Source: Rothia mucilaginosa
GTDB lineage: Bacteria > Actinomycetota > Actinomycetes > Actinomycetales > Micrococcaceae
DNA: 64,000 nucleotides
Assembly: GCF_001548235.1 (NCBI RefSeq)
Contig: NZ_AP014938.1
Location: 1,426,001 to 1,490,000, forward strand
Direction: 5' to 3'
In this document: positions 15,260-24,452 of the stretch, one piece after another
Layout: each line of letters starts with the position of its first letter
Numbering within the stretch: the first letter of the stretch is position 1
The notes under the pieces: generated by a model
The model's input: only the letters and a program-made list of their open reading frames with translations
Database searches by the model: none
What the model was told of the DNA's origin: nothing
Position numbers and translations under genes: made by a program

Positions 15260-17458
15260 TTGACTGAGAATACTGCTACCCCGGCCGAACTGAACGCCGA
15301 GGCAGAGACCGTTGTGACCGCTGAGAACATTACCGAGAACACCGCAGAGAATATCGTTGAGAACCCTGCTGTAGAAGCAGAAGAAACCGCTACAGAAGCG
15401 CCTGCCGCAGAAGAAACCGCCGAAAAGGCTGAAGAAGAAGGCGTACGCTTCACCGACCTGGGCCTGGACGCCCGCGTCCTGGCGGCTCTGGAAGAGGTAG
15501 GCTACGAGAAGCCGTCCCCCATTCAGGAACAGACCATCCCCCTGCTGCTTGAGGGCCACGACGTGGTTGGTCTGGCACAGACCGGTACCGGTAAGACCGC
15601 AGCATTCGCGCTGCCGGCACTGTCCCGCATGGCTGAACTCGCCGACATCAACGGCGTCTCCCGCGACACCCAGGTTCTGGTCCTGGCACCCACCCGCGAG
15701 CTGGCTCTGCAGGTTGCAGAAGCCTTCTCCTCCTACGCAACCCACATGGAGGACTTCACCGTCCTGCCCATCTACGGTGGCTCCCCCTACGGCCCGCAGC
15801 TGGCCGGTCTGCGCCGCGGTGCGCAGGTCGTCGTCGGTACCCCCGGCCGCGTGATTGACCACCTGGAAAAGGGCTCTCTGGACCTGTCCAACCTGCAGTA
15901 TCTGGTACTCGATGAGGCAGACGAAATGCTGCGCATGGGCTTTGCCGAAGACGTGGAAAAGATCCTCGAAGGTACCCCCGACAACAAGCAGGTTGCGCTC
16001 TTCTCCGCAACCATGCCCAACTCGATCCGCAAGATCGCTCAGCAGTACCTGAACGACCCCGTTGAGGTCCGTGTCAAGGCTAAGACCACCACCAGCGCAA
16101 ACATCAGCCAGCGCTACATGCAGGTCATGCACTCCCACAAGCTGGACGCAATGACCCGCGTGCTCGAGGTTGAAAACTACGACGGCATCATCGTCTTCGT
16201 GCGCACCAAGAAGGAAACCGAGGAAGTTGCCGACAAGCTGAAGGCACGCGGTTTCGCGGCAGCAGCGATTAACGGTGACATCCCCCAGCAGCTGCGTGAG
16301 CGCACCGTTGACGCCCTGCGTGACGGCCGCATCGACATCCTCGTGGCAACCGACGTGGCGGCACGCGGCCTGGACGTTGAGCGCATCTCCCTGGTCGTCA
16401 ACTACGACATCCCCCACGACACCGAGTCCTACGTGCACCGCATCGGTCGTACCGGCCGTGCAGGTCGCGAAGGTGCCGCAATCCTCTTCGTCACCCCGCG
16501 TGAGAAGTACATGCTGCGTCAGATTGAGAAGGCAACCCGCCAGAAGGTCGAGCCGATGCACATGCCCACCGCAGAGGCAGTGAACGAGACCCGTAAGCAG
16601 CGCTTCGCACAGCAGATTACCGAGACTATCGAGTCTGAGGACCTGAGCTTCTTCCGCCAGATTATCGAGGACTACGAGAACGAGCACGACACCACCGCTG
16701 AGGATATTGCAGCTGCACTGGCTGTTATTGCTCAGCAGGGTCGCCCCTTCTTCCTCGATGAGAGCGAAGATATCGCCAACAAGTCCCGCCCCTTCTCTGA
16801 CGATGATTCGGATCGCGGCGGCCGCAAGGCAAAGCGCGCGCACAACGACGAGGGTATGGTCAACTACAAGTTGAACGTTGGCCGTTCCTCCCGCGTGACC
16901 GCAGGCGCTATTGTGGGTGCACTGGCTAACGAGGGTGGCATTAAGGGCTCCCAGATTGGCTCCATCGACATTCGCCAGCACTTCACCATTGTTGGCCTGC
17001 CCGAGGACCTGCCCCGCGACTTCTTCGATCGCCTGCGCGACACCAAGATTGCTGGCGAGTTCATCAACATCCGCAAGGACAATGGTCCCAAGGGTGGCGG
17101 CGGTGGCCGCAGCTTCGGCGGTGGCCGTCGTGAGGGCGGTTTCCGCGACTTCGATCGCCGTGAGGGTGGTCGTCGTGAGGGTGGCTACCGCGGTAACCGT
17201 GACGGTGGCCGTGACTTCGGCGGTGACCGCGACTTCAAGCGTCGTGACTTCGGTGGCAAGCGCAATGACCGTGACTTTGGCGGCCGCGACTTCGGCGGCC
17301 GTGATAACCGCCGCGAGGGTGGCTACCGTGGCAACCGTGACGGTGGCCGTAACTTTGGCGGTCGCGACTTCGGCGGCCGTGATAACCGTCGTGAGGGCGG
17401 CTACCGCGGTAACCGTGATGGTGGTCGTGACTTCGGCGGCCGCGGCAAGCGCTACTAA
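15260..17458 (+). CDS. deaD: DEAD-box ATP-dependent RNA helicase (DeaD/CsdA type)
   Basis: A 732-residue RNA helicase. I start it at TTG 15260, where AGAGGA stands 8 bases upstream; the further in-frame extension is leader. A Glu/Ala-rich stretch (residues 1-60) precedes the Q motif. Walker A AQTGTGKT begins at 106, PTRELALQ follows, DEAD is at 218-221, SAT comes after it, and [10 protein letters not shown] is motif VI. Residues about 536-610 form a DbpA-type RNA-binding domain ([20 protein letters not shown]). The last 115 residues are Arg/Gly/Asp-rich repeats of the type [14 protein letters not shown], which bind RNA nonspecifically and can drive condensation. It unwinds structured RNA in ribosome assembly and mRNA decay, especially in the cold. 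Confidence 0.93.
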   Translation: MTENTATPAELNAEAETVVTAENITENTAENIVENPAVEAEETATEAPAAEETAEKAEEEGVRFTDLGLDARVLAALEEVGYEKPSPIQEQTIPLLLEGHDVVGLAQTGTGKTAAFALPALSRMAELADINGVSRDTQVLVLAPTRELALQVAEAFSSYATHMEDFTVLPIYGGSPYGPQLAGLRRGAQVVVGTPGRVIDHLEKGSLDLSNLQYLVLDEADEMLRMGFAEDVEKILEGTPDNKQVALFSATMPNSIRKIAQQYLNDPVEVRVKAKTTTSANISQRYMQVMHSHKLDAMTRVLEVENYDGIIVFVRTKKETEEVADKLKARGFAAAAINGDIPQQLRERTVDALRDGRIDILVATDVAARGLDVERISLVVNYDIPHDTESYVHRIGRTGRAGREGAAILFVTPREKYMLRQIEKATRQKVEPMHMPTAEAVNETRKQRFAQQITETIESEDLSFFRQIIEDYENEHDTTAEDIAAALAVIAQQGRPFFLDESEDIANKSRPFSDDDSDRGGRKAKRAHNDEGMVNYKLNVGRSSRVTAGAIVGALANEGGIKGSQIGSIDIRQHFTIVGLPEDLPRDFFDRLRDTKIAGEFINIRKDNGPKGGGGGRSFGGGRREGGFRDFDRREGGRREGGYRGNRDGGRDFGGDRDFKRRDFGGKRNDRDFGGRDFGGRDNRREGGYRGNRDGGRNFGGRDFGGRDNRREGGYRGNRDGGRDFGGRGKRY
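17195..17455 (+). repeat. In-frame RGG/RDFGG coding repeats of the helicase tail
   Basis: About 60-66 bp units encode [11 protein letters not shown](D/N)FGG and GRDNRREGG, starting near 17188, 17324 and 17399, with shorter GGRDFGG units between. Copies differ mostly at third codon positions. Confidence 0.75.
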
Positions 17459-17539
17459 GATTTCGGCTAAGCCCGGATCTGCGGTGCGAGGGGCTTGCTG
17501 AGGCTATCGGCTAGCAGCCTTGTCATCCGCAGATGATTC

Positions 17540-17584
17540 AAAGACCGGCAGGGGAGTGATGAGCTCTCCTGCCGGTCTTTGTGT
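17540..17584 (+). terminator. Terminator after the DEAD-box helicase
   Basis: AAAGACCGGCAGG and CCTGCCGGTCTTT pair perfectly, with inner GAG/CTC pairs and a short loop, followed by GTG. Confidence 0.88.
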
Positions 17585-17704
17585 ATCTGTGTGTTGATGT
17601 GTTTGCATCAGCTATTGCCGTGGCTCCTGATCAACGCTGGGCTCTCGGGCGGCAGCGTGGAGAACAACCAAGCATAAATGTGGCATATGCCATAGCTTCT
17701 CCGC

Positions 17705-17733
17705 TTGCGAGCATTCGTGAAGACCTGTATAGT
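17705..17733 (+). promoter_or_regulatory. Promoter of the Thr-Met-Thr tRNA cluster
   Basis: TTGCGA (17705-17710), exactly 17 bases, then TATAGT (17728-17733). The predicted start lies just before the first tRNA at 17744. This is one of the clearest sigma-70-type promoters in the window. Confidence 0.75.
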
Positions 17734-17743
17734 TTTACCTGTT

Positions 17744-17815
17744 GCCCCGATAGCTCAGTGGTAGAGCGCCATCTTGGTAAGATGGAGGTCCCGGGATCGA
17801 TTCCCGGTCGGGGCT
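17744..17815 (+). tRNA. tRNA-Thr (GGT), copy 1
   Basis: A 72-nt cloverleaf with acceptor GCCCCGA/TCGGGGC, anticodon loop CTTGGTAAG (anticodon GGT) and T-loop GGATCGATTCC. It is identical to the second copy at 17929. Confidence 0.95.
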
Positions 17816-17853
17816 CTCTCATTAATTCATGCGAGAGCACGTATTAATGATGT

Positions 17854-17927
17854 GGCGGTGTAGCTCAGCTGGTTAGAGCGCACGACTCATAATCGTGAGG
17901 TCGACGGATCGAGCCCGTCCACCGCTA
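17854..17927 (+). tRNA. tRNA-Met (CAT), elongator type
   Basis: A 74-nt cloverleaf with anticodon CAT in GACTCATAATC. The acceptor GGCGGTG/CACCGCT has a G-U pair at 1-72, not the C-A mismatch of an initiator, and the anticodon stem lacks three G-C pairs, so this is the elongator. A tRNA-Ile with modified CAT cannot be excluded from sequence alone but is less likely. Confidence 0.88.
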
Positions 17928-17928
17928 C

Positions 17929-18000
17929 GCCCCGATAGCTCAGTGGTAGAGCGCCATCTTGGTAAGATGGAGGTCCCGGGATCGATTCCCGGTCGGGGCT
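17929..18000 (+). tRNA. tRNA-Thr (GGT), copy 2
   Basis: Identical over all 72 bases to the copy at 17744-17815. Only one base separates it from tRNA-Met, so the three tRNAs are one transcript. Confidence 0.95.
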
Positions 18001-18005
18001 CAGAT

Positions 18006-18036
18006 AAGCCTGTCTCTTCGGAGGCAGGCTTTTTTG
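18006..18036 (+). terminator. Terminator of the tRNA cluster
   Basis: AAGCCTG and CAGGCTT flank an 11-base loop region, then a run of T. It starts 6 bases after the last tRNA. Confidence 0.85.
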
Positions 18037-18104
18037 TTTGCCTATTGTGTGTGCCTCAAGTCCGGTCTGCAGGTGCCCGGCGCGCGGCTCGACGCCGGGT
18101 AGAG

Positions 18105-18140
18105 CGAAGCCCCCGAGAAAAACTCGGGGGCTTCGTCTTT
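18105..18140. terminator. Terminator of the LLM oxidoreductase gene
   Basis: CGAAGCCCCCGAG (18105-18117) pairs perfectly with CTCGGGGGCTTCG (18123-18135) around AAAAA. It lies just past the stop of the leftward gene at 18158. Confidence 0.85.
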
Positions 18141-18157
18141 AGGCTCTAATCAAAGCG

Positions 18158-19159
18158 TTAGGAGGCGCGGCGCACCACCGGCAGCTGGGACAGCAGCTCG
18201 TAGGAGCGCAGGCGGTCCTCGTGCTCCCACGCCTCGGTCATGACGATGAGCTCGTCAGCGCCCGTGCGCGCCACCAGGTCCTCAATACGAGCCTGCGCGG
18301 TGGCGGGGGAACCTACGATTGCCTCGGCGGTCATGCGGTCAATGTGCATCTTCTCCGCGTCGGTCCAGACGGCGTCCATATCTTCCACGGGAGGTGCGAA
18401 CGACAGATTGCCGCGCACCACGCCCAGGAAATGCTGCTGCTGGGTCGTGTACAGGTAACGTGCTCGCTCGTCGGTATCGGCGAGCATTGCGGTCGCACCC
18501 ACCATGACGTAGGGCTGCTCCAGATGCTCCGAGGGCTTGAAGTTCGCGCGGTAGGTGTCCACCGCCTCCTGCAGCATTGCGGGTGCAAAATGCGAAGCGA
18601 ACGCGTAGGGAAGACCCAGCTGTGCGGCAAGCTGCGCACCGAACAGGGAAGAACCCAGAATGTACATAGGCACCTTCGAACCCTGACCGGGAGTGGCGTG
18701 CACGCGGTGCATGGGGGAGGGATCACCCAGGAAGCGCTGCAGCTGCTGCACCTCGGCGGGGAAGCTCATGGCGGCAGAATCGTCGCGGCGTAGAGCGGCG
18801 GCGGTCATCGGGTCAGTGCCGGGCGCACGGCCCACACCCAGGTCAATACGACCGGGATGGAACGCGTTGAGGGTACCGAACTGCTCCGCTACCACGTAAG
18901 GTGCGTGGTTGGGGAGCATAATGCCTCCCGAACCCACGCGAATACGCTCGGTTGCGGCGGCAATCTCCGCCATGACCACGACGGTCGCCGAGGACAGCAG
19001 GGAACCGGCATTGTGGTGCTCAGCGACCCAGAAACGCTCGTAGCCGTAGGACTCAGCCGCGCGGGCGGCATCGATGGTGTTGAGCATGGTCTGGTGCTGA
19101 CGCTGATCGGGGCGGTGCGGCATCAGGTCAAGCACCGAAATTTTTACGTTGGAAGACAC
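18158..19159 (-). CDS. LLM-class flavin-dependent oxidoreductase
   Basis: A 333-residue protein with the luciferase-like monooxygenase TIM-barrel pattern: an N-terminal VLDLMPH strand, the GYERFWVAEHHN motif near residue 39, ERIRVGSGGIMLPNHAPYVVAEQFGTL near 70, and HPGRIDLGVGRAPGTD near 100. This matches the MsnO8-like subgroup (often annotated as luciferase family or YceB/YwcH-like). Enzymes of this group use reduced FMN or F420 and oxygen, but the substrate here is unknown. Length is typical. It is monocistronic and divergent from the MaoC pair. Confidence 0.85.
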   Translation of the reverse strand: MSSNVKISVLDLMPHRPDQRQHQTMLNTIDAARAAESYGYERFWVAEHHNAGSLLSSATVVVMAEIAAATERIRVGSGGIMLPNHAPYVVAEQFGTLNAFHPGRIDLGVGRAPGTDPMTAAALRRDDSAAMSFPAEVQQLQRFLGDPSPMHRVHATPGQGSKVPMYILGSSLFGAQLAAQLGLPYAFASHFAPAMLQEAVDTYRANFKPSEHLEQPYVMVGATAMLADTDERARYLYTTQQQHFLGVVRGNLSFAPPVEDMDAVWTDAEKMHIDRMTAEAIVGSPATAQARIEDLVARTGADELIVMTEAWEHEDRLRSYELLSQLPVVRRAS

Positions 19160-19360
19160 AACTTTTCCTTCTTGATTGATTGCGGGTACCCATTCAGTCT
19201 ACGCCTGCTCAGGCTGTAGGGGTAGGGGCGCGCCGGGCGCCTTCGCTAGAAGGTAAACAATGCTAAGAAATACTGCGTGCATCCATGCTGGCTGTTTGCT
19301 GATGCGTCCACTCTGCGCGTTCGAGCTGAACACTGTGCATAAGAACGGTAGACTGAAACC

Positions 19361-19813
19361 ATGAGCATTAACCCTGAGATTGTGGGCAGGGTCTACCCGT
19401 CCGAGAACACCTACGTTGTCGGCCGTGAAAAGATCCGCGAATTTGCCCGAGCAGTTCACGCAGAAAACCCCCTCCACCACGACGTTGAGGCAGCCCGCGC
19501 GGCAGGGTACGCAGATGTGATTGCCCCGCCGACCTTCGCCATTATCCTGGCGCAGGCAGCTGACGCGGCACTCATCAACGACGATTCCGCCGGTATTGAT
19601 TTCTCCCGCGTGGTGCACGCCGACCAGCGCTTCACCCACCACCGCCCCATCGTTGCCGGTGATGAGCTGCGTACCGAAGTTCACGTGGACTCCGTGCGCG
19701 TGATGGGCGCCGGCGCAATGCTGACCACCCGCGAAGAAATCGTTGACGCGCAGGGCGAGCCGGTCACCACCTGCATCTCTTCCCTGCTGGTTCGTGCTGA
19801 GGAGGAGAACTAA
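19361..19813 (+). CDS. FAS1-like/MaoC dehydratase subunit A (HadA-like)
   Basis: A 150-residue hot-dog fold protein of the N-terminal MaoC/FAS1-like dehydratase type. It begins EIVGRVYPSENTYVVGREKIREFARAV. Where the catalytic subunit has a G-D-x-N-P-x-H motif, this one has AENPLHH, keeping N-P-H but not the Asp, as in the non-catalytic HadA-type partner. It overlaps the next gene by one base (TAATG), so the two are translated together, probably as a heterodimer that dehydrates 3-hydroxyacyl thioesters. A TAGACT hexamer 6 bases before the ATG and no ribosome site suggest a leaderless message. Confidence 0.8.
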   Translation: MSINPEIVGRVYPSENTYVVGREKIREFARAVHAENPLHHDVEAARAAGYADVIAPPTFAIILAQAADAALINDDSAGIDFSRVVHADQRFTHHRPIVAGDELRTEVHVDSVRVMGAGAMLTTREEIVDAQGEPVTTCISSLLVRAEEEN

Positions 19814-20274
19814 TGGTGCGTTTCGAAGATCTTGAAAAGGGCCGGGACATCGGTTCGCGTACCGTGGAGCTCTCCCGCGCTTCGCTGGTGCGTTACGCTG
19901 GCGCATCCGGTGACTTCAACCCGATTCACTGGAACGAGCGTTTCGCTCAGTCTGTGGGTCTGTCCGGCGTGATCGCTCACGGCATGCTGACCATGGGCAC
20001 CGCCGTGCAGCTCGTGAGCGACTGGGCGGGTGACCCCGGCGCAATCGTGGACTACCAGACTCGATTCACCAAGCCCGTTCCCGTGGCGGATGCGCCCGGC
20101 GGCGAAAACCCCGACACCCCCACGAACGCCCTGACCATCAGCGGTAAGGTGGGTGCCCTGAATGAGGAAGAGCGCACCGCCCGCATTGACCTGACCGTCA
20201 CCGCTCGTGATGAGGAGGGCAAGGAGCAGAAGGTTCTGATGAAGAGCCAGGCTGTGGTTCGTTTCTCGGCATAG
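19813..20274 (+). CDS. MaoC-type hydratase/dehydratase, catalytic subunit (HadB-like)
   Basis: A 153-residue MaoC protein. The hydratase-2 motif YAGASGDFNPIHWN at about residues 29-42 contains the catalytic Asp and His, followed by GVIAHGMLTMG, another family hallmark. With the upstream non-catalytic partner it should form a HadAB-like (3R)-hydroxyacyl-ACP or -CoA dehydratase. Mycobacterial HadAB serves mycolate synthesis; a Micrococcaceae host makes no mycolates, so ordinary fatty acid or other acyl dehydration is more likely. The order MaoC-MaoC-murB is familiar from related actinobacteria. Confidence 0.85.
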   Translation: MVRFEDLEKGRDIGSRTVELSRASLVRYAGASGDFNPIHWNERFAQSVGLSGVIAHGMLTMGTAVQLVSDWAGDPGAIVDYQTRFTKPVPVADAPGGENPDTPTNALTISGKVGALNEEERTARIDLTVTARDEEGKEQKVLMKSQAVVRFSA

Positions 20275-20299
20275 ATTTTCTGTGTGTAGATAATGTGTG

Positions 20300-20342
20300 A
20301 AAGCCCTGGCGCTACCCGATGCGGTGGTGCCGGGGCTTTTGT
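20300..20342 (+). terminator. Terminator after the MaoC pair
   Basis: AAAGCCCTGGC and GCCGGGGCTTT pair with one wobble and are followed by TT. Confidence 0.7.
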
Positions 20343-20491
20343 GCGCTCGGCTGCATGTGTGGTAGTGGGGCGGTGGCGCTTTTTCTTTGTGGGAGGCGCA
20401 CCGGAAAATGAAGGCAAAATCACCATAAGGTTTTCGTGACTTTAACGTGTGGTGGGTATTGACCCCGCACAACGACCGGTATTCTTAACCT

Positions 20492-21598
20492 ATGACTGAA
20501 AAGCTGTTGAGCGAACTGACCACCGCCCAGGTAGGCGGCCCCGCTAAGACCTACGTCCGCGCCACCTCCGAAGCAGAAATTATCGAAGCAGTCTCCGCTG
20601 CAGACGCCGCAGGCGAACCCGTCCTCATCGTGGGCGGCGGCTCCAACCTGCTGGTTTCCGACGAAGGCTTCAACGGAACCGTCGTGCACATCGCCTCCGA
20701 AGGCGTAGAGGTTCTGCCCATCCCCGCATGCGGCGGCGCGAACGTGCGCGTGCATGCAGGCACCATCTGGGACGACTTTGTGAAGCTCAGCATCGAGAAT
20801 GAATGGGTCGGCCCCGCGGCTCTCTCCGGCATTCCCGGCACCGTGGGTGCAACCCCCGTGCAGAACGTCGGCGCATACGGCGTTGAGGTGGGCGAGTTCA
20901 TCGCCTCCGTACGCACCTGGGACCGCGAAAAGAACACTCAGAAGACCTTCGCGAGCGCAGACCTGCGCTTCGGCTACCGCGACTCGGTACTCAAGCGCGC
21001 AACCGTCAACGGCTCGCCCCGCTACGTGGTGCTGACCGTTGATTTCCAGTTCACCCTCGGTAGCCTGTCCTCCCCGATTCGTTACGCTGAGCTGGCGAGG
21101 AGCCTGGGTGTTGAGCCCGGTCAGCGCGCCGAATCCGCCCTGGTGCGCCAGAAGGTGCTGGAGCTGCGCGGCTCCAAGGGCATGGTGCTCAACCCCGAGG
21201 ACCGTGACACTTTCTCTACCGGTTCCTTCTTCACCAACCCGATTGTTCCGCGTTCTACCCTGGAGTCTCTGCCCGAGGGCGCCCCGAACTTCCCGGTGGT
21301 CGTGAAGACTTCCCCGTTCACCGCGGGTGTCGAGGACCCCGATCACGTGAAGCTCTCGGCTGCTTGGCTGATTCAGCATGCAGGTTTCGATAAGGGCTTC
21401 GGTCTGGAGGGTGAGTCCCGCGAGATCGCTCAGGGTCGTGCGAGCCTGTCGACCAAACACACCCTGGCGATTACGAACCGCGGTGGCGCATCCGCTGAGG
21501 ATATCTTCGCTATTGCCCGCGCTGTGCGCGACGGCGTGCGTGAACGTTTTGGCGTGACCCTGGTTCCTGAGCCTGTCGTGGTCAACGGCGAAATCTAA
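20492..21598 (+). CDS. murB: UDP-N-acetylenolpyruvoylglucosamine reductase
   Basis: A 368-residue FAD enzyme that reduces UDP-GlcNAc-enolpyruvate to UDP-MurNAc, the second committed step of peptidoglycan synthesis. FAD-binding residues include LIVGGGSNLLVSDEGF near 48 and SGIPGTVGATPVQNVGAYG near 112; the catalytic Ser lies in GSFFTNPIV near 245, and the C-terminal glutamate in LVPEPVVV. It is the longer type I form. TATTCT ends 6 bases before the ATG with TTGACC upstream (15-base spacer), indicating a leaderless start. A bidirectional terminator follows. Confidence 0.95.
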   Translation: MTEKLLSELTTAQVGGPAKTYVRATSEAEIIEAVSAADAAGEPVLIVGGGSNLLVSDEGFNGTVVHIASEGVEVLPIPACGGANVRVHAGTIWDDFVKLSIENEWVGPAALSGIPGTVGATPVQNVGAYGVEVGEFIASVRTWDREKNTQKTFASADLRFGYRDSVLKRATVNGSPRYVVLTVDFQFTLGSLSSPIRYAELARSLGVEPGQRAESALVRQKVLELRGSKGMVLNPEDRDTFSTGSFFTNPIVPRSTLESLPEGAPNFPVVVKTSPFTAGVEDPDHVKLSAAWLIQHAGFDKGFGLEGESREIAQGRASLSTKHTLAITNRGGASAEDIFAIARAVRDGVRERFGVTLVPEPVVVNGEI

Positions 21599-21630
21599 GC
21601 ACCCTCCCAACTGCGAGGGCAGATACAACA

Positions 21631-21676
21631 AACGCTTCGGGCGGTCTCTTCATCGGGAGACCGCCCGAAGCGTTGT
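21631..21676. terminator. Bidirectional terminator after murB
   Basis: AACGCTTCGGGCGGTCTC (21631-21648) pairs perfectly with its complement at 21657-21674 around an 8-base loop. Confidence 0.88.
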
Positions 21677-21702
21677 GTTGACCGTTGTATTGACCCGCTG
21701 AG

Positions 21703-22662
21703 CTAGTGGCGAGGCGAGGAGAGGCGCGCCTGCCCCGGCAGGTACGGCCTGCGCTTGGGCGCTGTGCGCGTTGCTGCCAGGGGAGCGGCGGGTAGGTGCT
21801 CCATCAACACCTGAACCGCTAGGGGAAGCTTCTGCGGCGGGCTGGGGGCGTGGAAAATCGGCTTATGGCGCGTGGGCCGGTACGGGTAGTATTCCGCGTC
21901 CTCGCTGTGGGACCAGACAAGGTTGCCGAACTCGCCGGGAACGGGGGAGAGCACGTTGGCGTAGTAGGCGCGTGCCTGCAGGTCGGTGCGCTCGGAGGCG
22001 CCGGTAGATACGCTGCCGGGCACGCGGTCCTGCTCGATGATGAGGGCGCGGACCATGCCGCCTACGGTGCTGACCGCGTTCACATGTAGGGCGAGTAGGT
22101 CCCCGTCCTTGTGGTCTACCTGTACCTGCCCGTCCGCGAGGATTCGGGCGCCCATCGTGATACTGCTGGCGATTCCTTCGCAGAGGGCGTGGATAAGCGC
22201 CATGCGTGCCGGGTAGAGGTCTGCGATGTCCCAGCCGATGAGGGCGGGCGCGGCGGAATTGCCTGCGTATTCCTCGCAGGATTCGTAGGAGGCGACATCC
22301 ACGTAGCCGCGGGCGATGGGCTCGCGGTCGTAGGGGCGGCCGTCGCGCTGCTCCCAGAAGCTGAGGGCGGTTGCGGTAAAGACAGCCTGGCCGTCGCGTA
22401 CGGCGACGCTGAGCGTAAAGTCCTGCGGGTAGCCGTTTTTGGTGCGCGGGCGCAGGGTAATCGCGCGGGTGTATTCGTTGAATTCCTCGGGCCAGTCCAG
22501 GTAGTAGCTCATTTTTGCCCCGTCGCCACGGTGCACGGTGAGTTCGCCCGGCAGCAGCATGGCTTCGGGCACGCCGCCGGCGCGTTCGGCAGCGTAGTGT
22601 TCGCTCACGGGCCAGGGGCTGAACTCTGTGCGGTAGAGGTTGGAGAGGAAGGAATCGAGCAT
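21703..22662 (-). CDS. Hypothetical protein (319 aa)
   Basis: A 319-residue soluble protein I do not recognise. It has no signal peptide or membrane segment. Visible features: YYLDWPEEFNEYTRAI near residue 52, GYPQDFTLSVAVRDGQAVF near 77, ALIGWDIADLYPARMALIHALCEGIASSI near 140, and a proline/arginine-rich C-terminus (residues 270-319) likely disordered. The beta-rich middle alternates hydrophobic residues as in a sandwich fold. It lies between strong hairpins on both sides and is monocistronic. Codon use resembles its neighbours. No function is proposed. Confidence 0.65.
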   Translation of the reverse strand: MLDSFLSNLYRTEFSPWPVSEHYAAERAGGVPEAMLLPGELTVHRGDGAKMSYYLDWPEEFNEYTRAITLRPRTKNGYPQDFTLSVAVRDGQAVFTATALSFWEQRDGRPYDREPIARGYVDVASYESCEEYAGNSAAPALIGWDIADLYPARMALIHALCEGIASSITMGARILADGQVQVDHKDGDLLALHVNAVSTVGGMVRALIIEQDRVPGSVSTGASERTDLQARAYYANVLSPVPGEFGNLVWSHSEDAEYYPYRPTRHKPIFHAPSPPQKLPLAVQVLMEHLPAAPLAATRTAPKRRPYLPGQARLSSPRH

Positions 22663-22720
22663 AGAACGTATCCTCTCATAGTTTGAGGTTGTGGTGCATG
22701 GTTAGAGGGCTTAAATGACA

Positions 22721-22778
22721 AATGAGCTGTCCCTCCTGGTTGCTCAGAAAGAGTGTTCAGAAGGGACAGCTCATTGTG
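22721..22778. terminator. Inverted repeat after the MFS gene
   Basis: AATGAGCTGTCCCT (22721-22734) and AGGGACAGCTCATT (22762-22775) match perfectly with a 27-base loop. It lies 20 bases beyond the stop of the leftward MFS gene and probably ends that transcript. Confidence 0.7.
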
Positions 22779-22794
22779 TAGGGTGGGCGGCTCG

Positions 22795-24222
22795 TTAGAG
22801 GGATTCGCCGCGGCGTTCAGGCAACAGGAACACGGTGGTTGCCGCTACCAGGAACGCGGTGGAGAAGAGCGTAAAGAGCAACGGGGTTCCACCGAATGCG
22901 ACCAGCGGCGGCACAATGAGCGGTGCCGCGATGGAGGCGATACGACCGATACCGGCGGCGGCACCGGTGCCGGTTCCGCGCAGGTGGGTCGGGAAGATCT
23001 CCGGGCTCAGGGCGTAGAGAGCACCCCACGCGCCGAGGTTGAAGAAGGAGAGCATGCAGCCAGCGAGGATGATGAACACCTCGGCGTGCGCCATACCGTA
23101 GCCGGCAGCCGCCAGTGCAGAGCCGAGCAGGAAGGTCGCCAGAGTTGCGCGTCGACCCCACTTTTCGATGAGGTAGGCGGCGACCGCGTAGCCGGGCAGC
23201 TGGGCGAGGGTCATGATGAGCGTGAACGCGAAGGACTTCACGAGGCTGAAGCCCTGGGCGTTCAGCAGCGCCGGAATCCAGATGAACGCGCCGTAGTAGG
23301 AGAGGTTAATGCAGAACCAGATGACGCACAGGGCGATGGTCTTGCGGCGCTGACCGGCAGCCCAGATCGAGTGGATCTTCGCGGATTCTGCGTTGTCGGT
23401 GCTTTCTGCCGCGCCGTGTGCGGAAGCGTCTTCGGTCTGCTTCTTGTTGGTTCGGGAGAAGAGCGCGGGGGATGCCTCGAAACGTTCAACAATCTGGCGA
23501 GCCTGATCGTGCTTGCCGACCGACTCCAGGAAGCGCACCGACTCCGGGGTTCCCATACGGATCACGAGCGAGTAGATGGCGGGAATCAGACCGATGGCAA
23601 GCGCCCAGCGCCAGCCGTTCGCCTGCGGAACGATGAAGGTACCGATGAGAGCGGCGAGAATCCAGCCCAGAGCCCAGAAAGCCTCCAGGGCGACCACGAC
23701 GCGGCCGCGAATAGCGCGCGGTGAGAACTCAGAAATCAGGGTGGATGCCACGGGAAGTTCCGCGCCCAGGCCCAGACCGACCAGGAAACGGAAGACGAGC
23801 AGCACTCCCAGGGAGGTTGCCAGGGCGGAGGCGCCGGTCGCCAGACCGTACACCAGCAGGGTGAGGGCGAAGATGTAGCGGCGGCCGAGCTTATCGGCGA
23901 GTAGACCGCCGAAGGTTGCGCCGAGCGCCATGCCTACGAATCCGATGGATCCGAGCCAGGAGGCTTCGGTGGGGCTGAGCTGCCATTCCTTGATGAGCGC
24001 CGCCATGACGAAGGAGATGAGGCCGACGTCCATGGCGTCCAGCGCCCAGCCGAGACCCGAGATGCCCAGGAGCTTGCCGTGGGCGCGGGTGAAGGGCAGG
24101 TTTTCGAGGCGTTCGTTGAGAGTCGATGCGGCGTTGCGTTCAGTAGCGGGCGCAGAGGCGCCAGCGGGTGCAGCAGCGTTGGTGCGGGGTGAGCCCGTTG
24201 ATACGGGACGTGAGGAGGACAC
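22795..24222 (-). CDS. MFS transporter of the sugar/niacin permease-like group
   Basis: A 475-residue 12-TM major facilitator. After a 40-residue polar N-terminus, helix 1 holds LGWALDAMDVGLISFV with the acidic D-x-x-D typical of the metabolite:H+ and NiaP-like groups; LADKLGRRY is the loop 2-3 motif, FLVGLGLGAELPVASTLISEFSPRAIRG covers helices 4-5, and IEKWGRR repeats the loop motif in the second half. The long central loop (about 230-285) is Ser/Glu-rich. Closest recall is the NiaP/YceI (nicotinate) or aromatic acid permease group; the substrate is not settled. A potential promoter lies in 24240-24330. Confidence 0.75.
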   Translation of the reverse strand: MSSSRPVSTGSPRTNAAAPAGASAPATERNAASTLNERLENLPFTRAHGKLLGISGLGWALDAMDVGLISFVMAALIKEWQLSPTEASWLGSIGFVGMALGATFGGLLADKLGRRYIFALTLLVYGLATGASALATSLGVLLVFRFLVGLGLGAELPVASTLISEFSPRAIRGRVVVALEAFWALGWILAALIGTFIVPQANGWRWALAIGLIPAIYSLVIRMGTPESVRFLESVGKHDQARQIVERFEASPALFSRTNKKQTEDASAHGAAESTDNAESAKIHSIWAAGQRRKTIALCVIWFCINLSYYGAFIWIPALLNAQGFSLVKSFAFTLIMTLAQLPGYAVAAYLIEKWGRRATLATFLLGSALAAAGYGMAHAEVFIILAGCMLSFFNLGAWGALYALSPEIFPTHLRGTGTGAAAGIGRIASIAAPLIVPPLVAFGGTPLLFTLFSTAFLVAATTVFLLPERRGESL

Positions 24223-24452
24223 GGTGGTGGGTCGCTTCCTTAGTGTTTAGGCATGATGCCGGGCGAATTGTTCCCTTACAGTGTATAAAGGTACTTTCGA
24301 CTTGAACACTATTGAAACGAAAAAATTTTGAAGATGACGGAAAAATCTCAACATGAAGAAATCTTTCACAGCCGCCATTCAGCAGTGAATGCTATTCTCT
24401 AACCACCGCCGCCCGGTGAAACTCACCTACGGCACGTTTGGAAGGACCACCC

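Noticed and set aside
15098..16981. Leftward frame of 627 codons opposite the helicase gene
   Set aside because: Codon pattern of the real helicase explains it; the product is Cys/Val/Leu-rich without domains.
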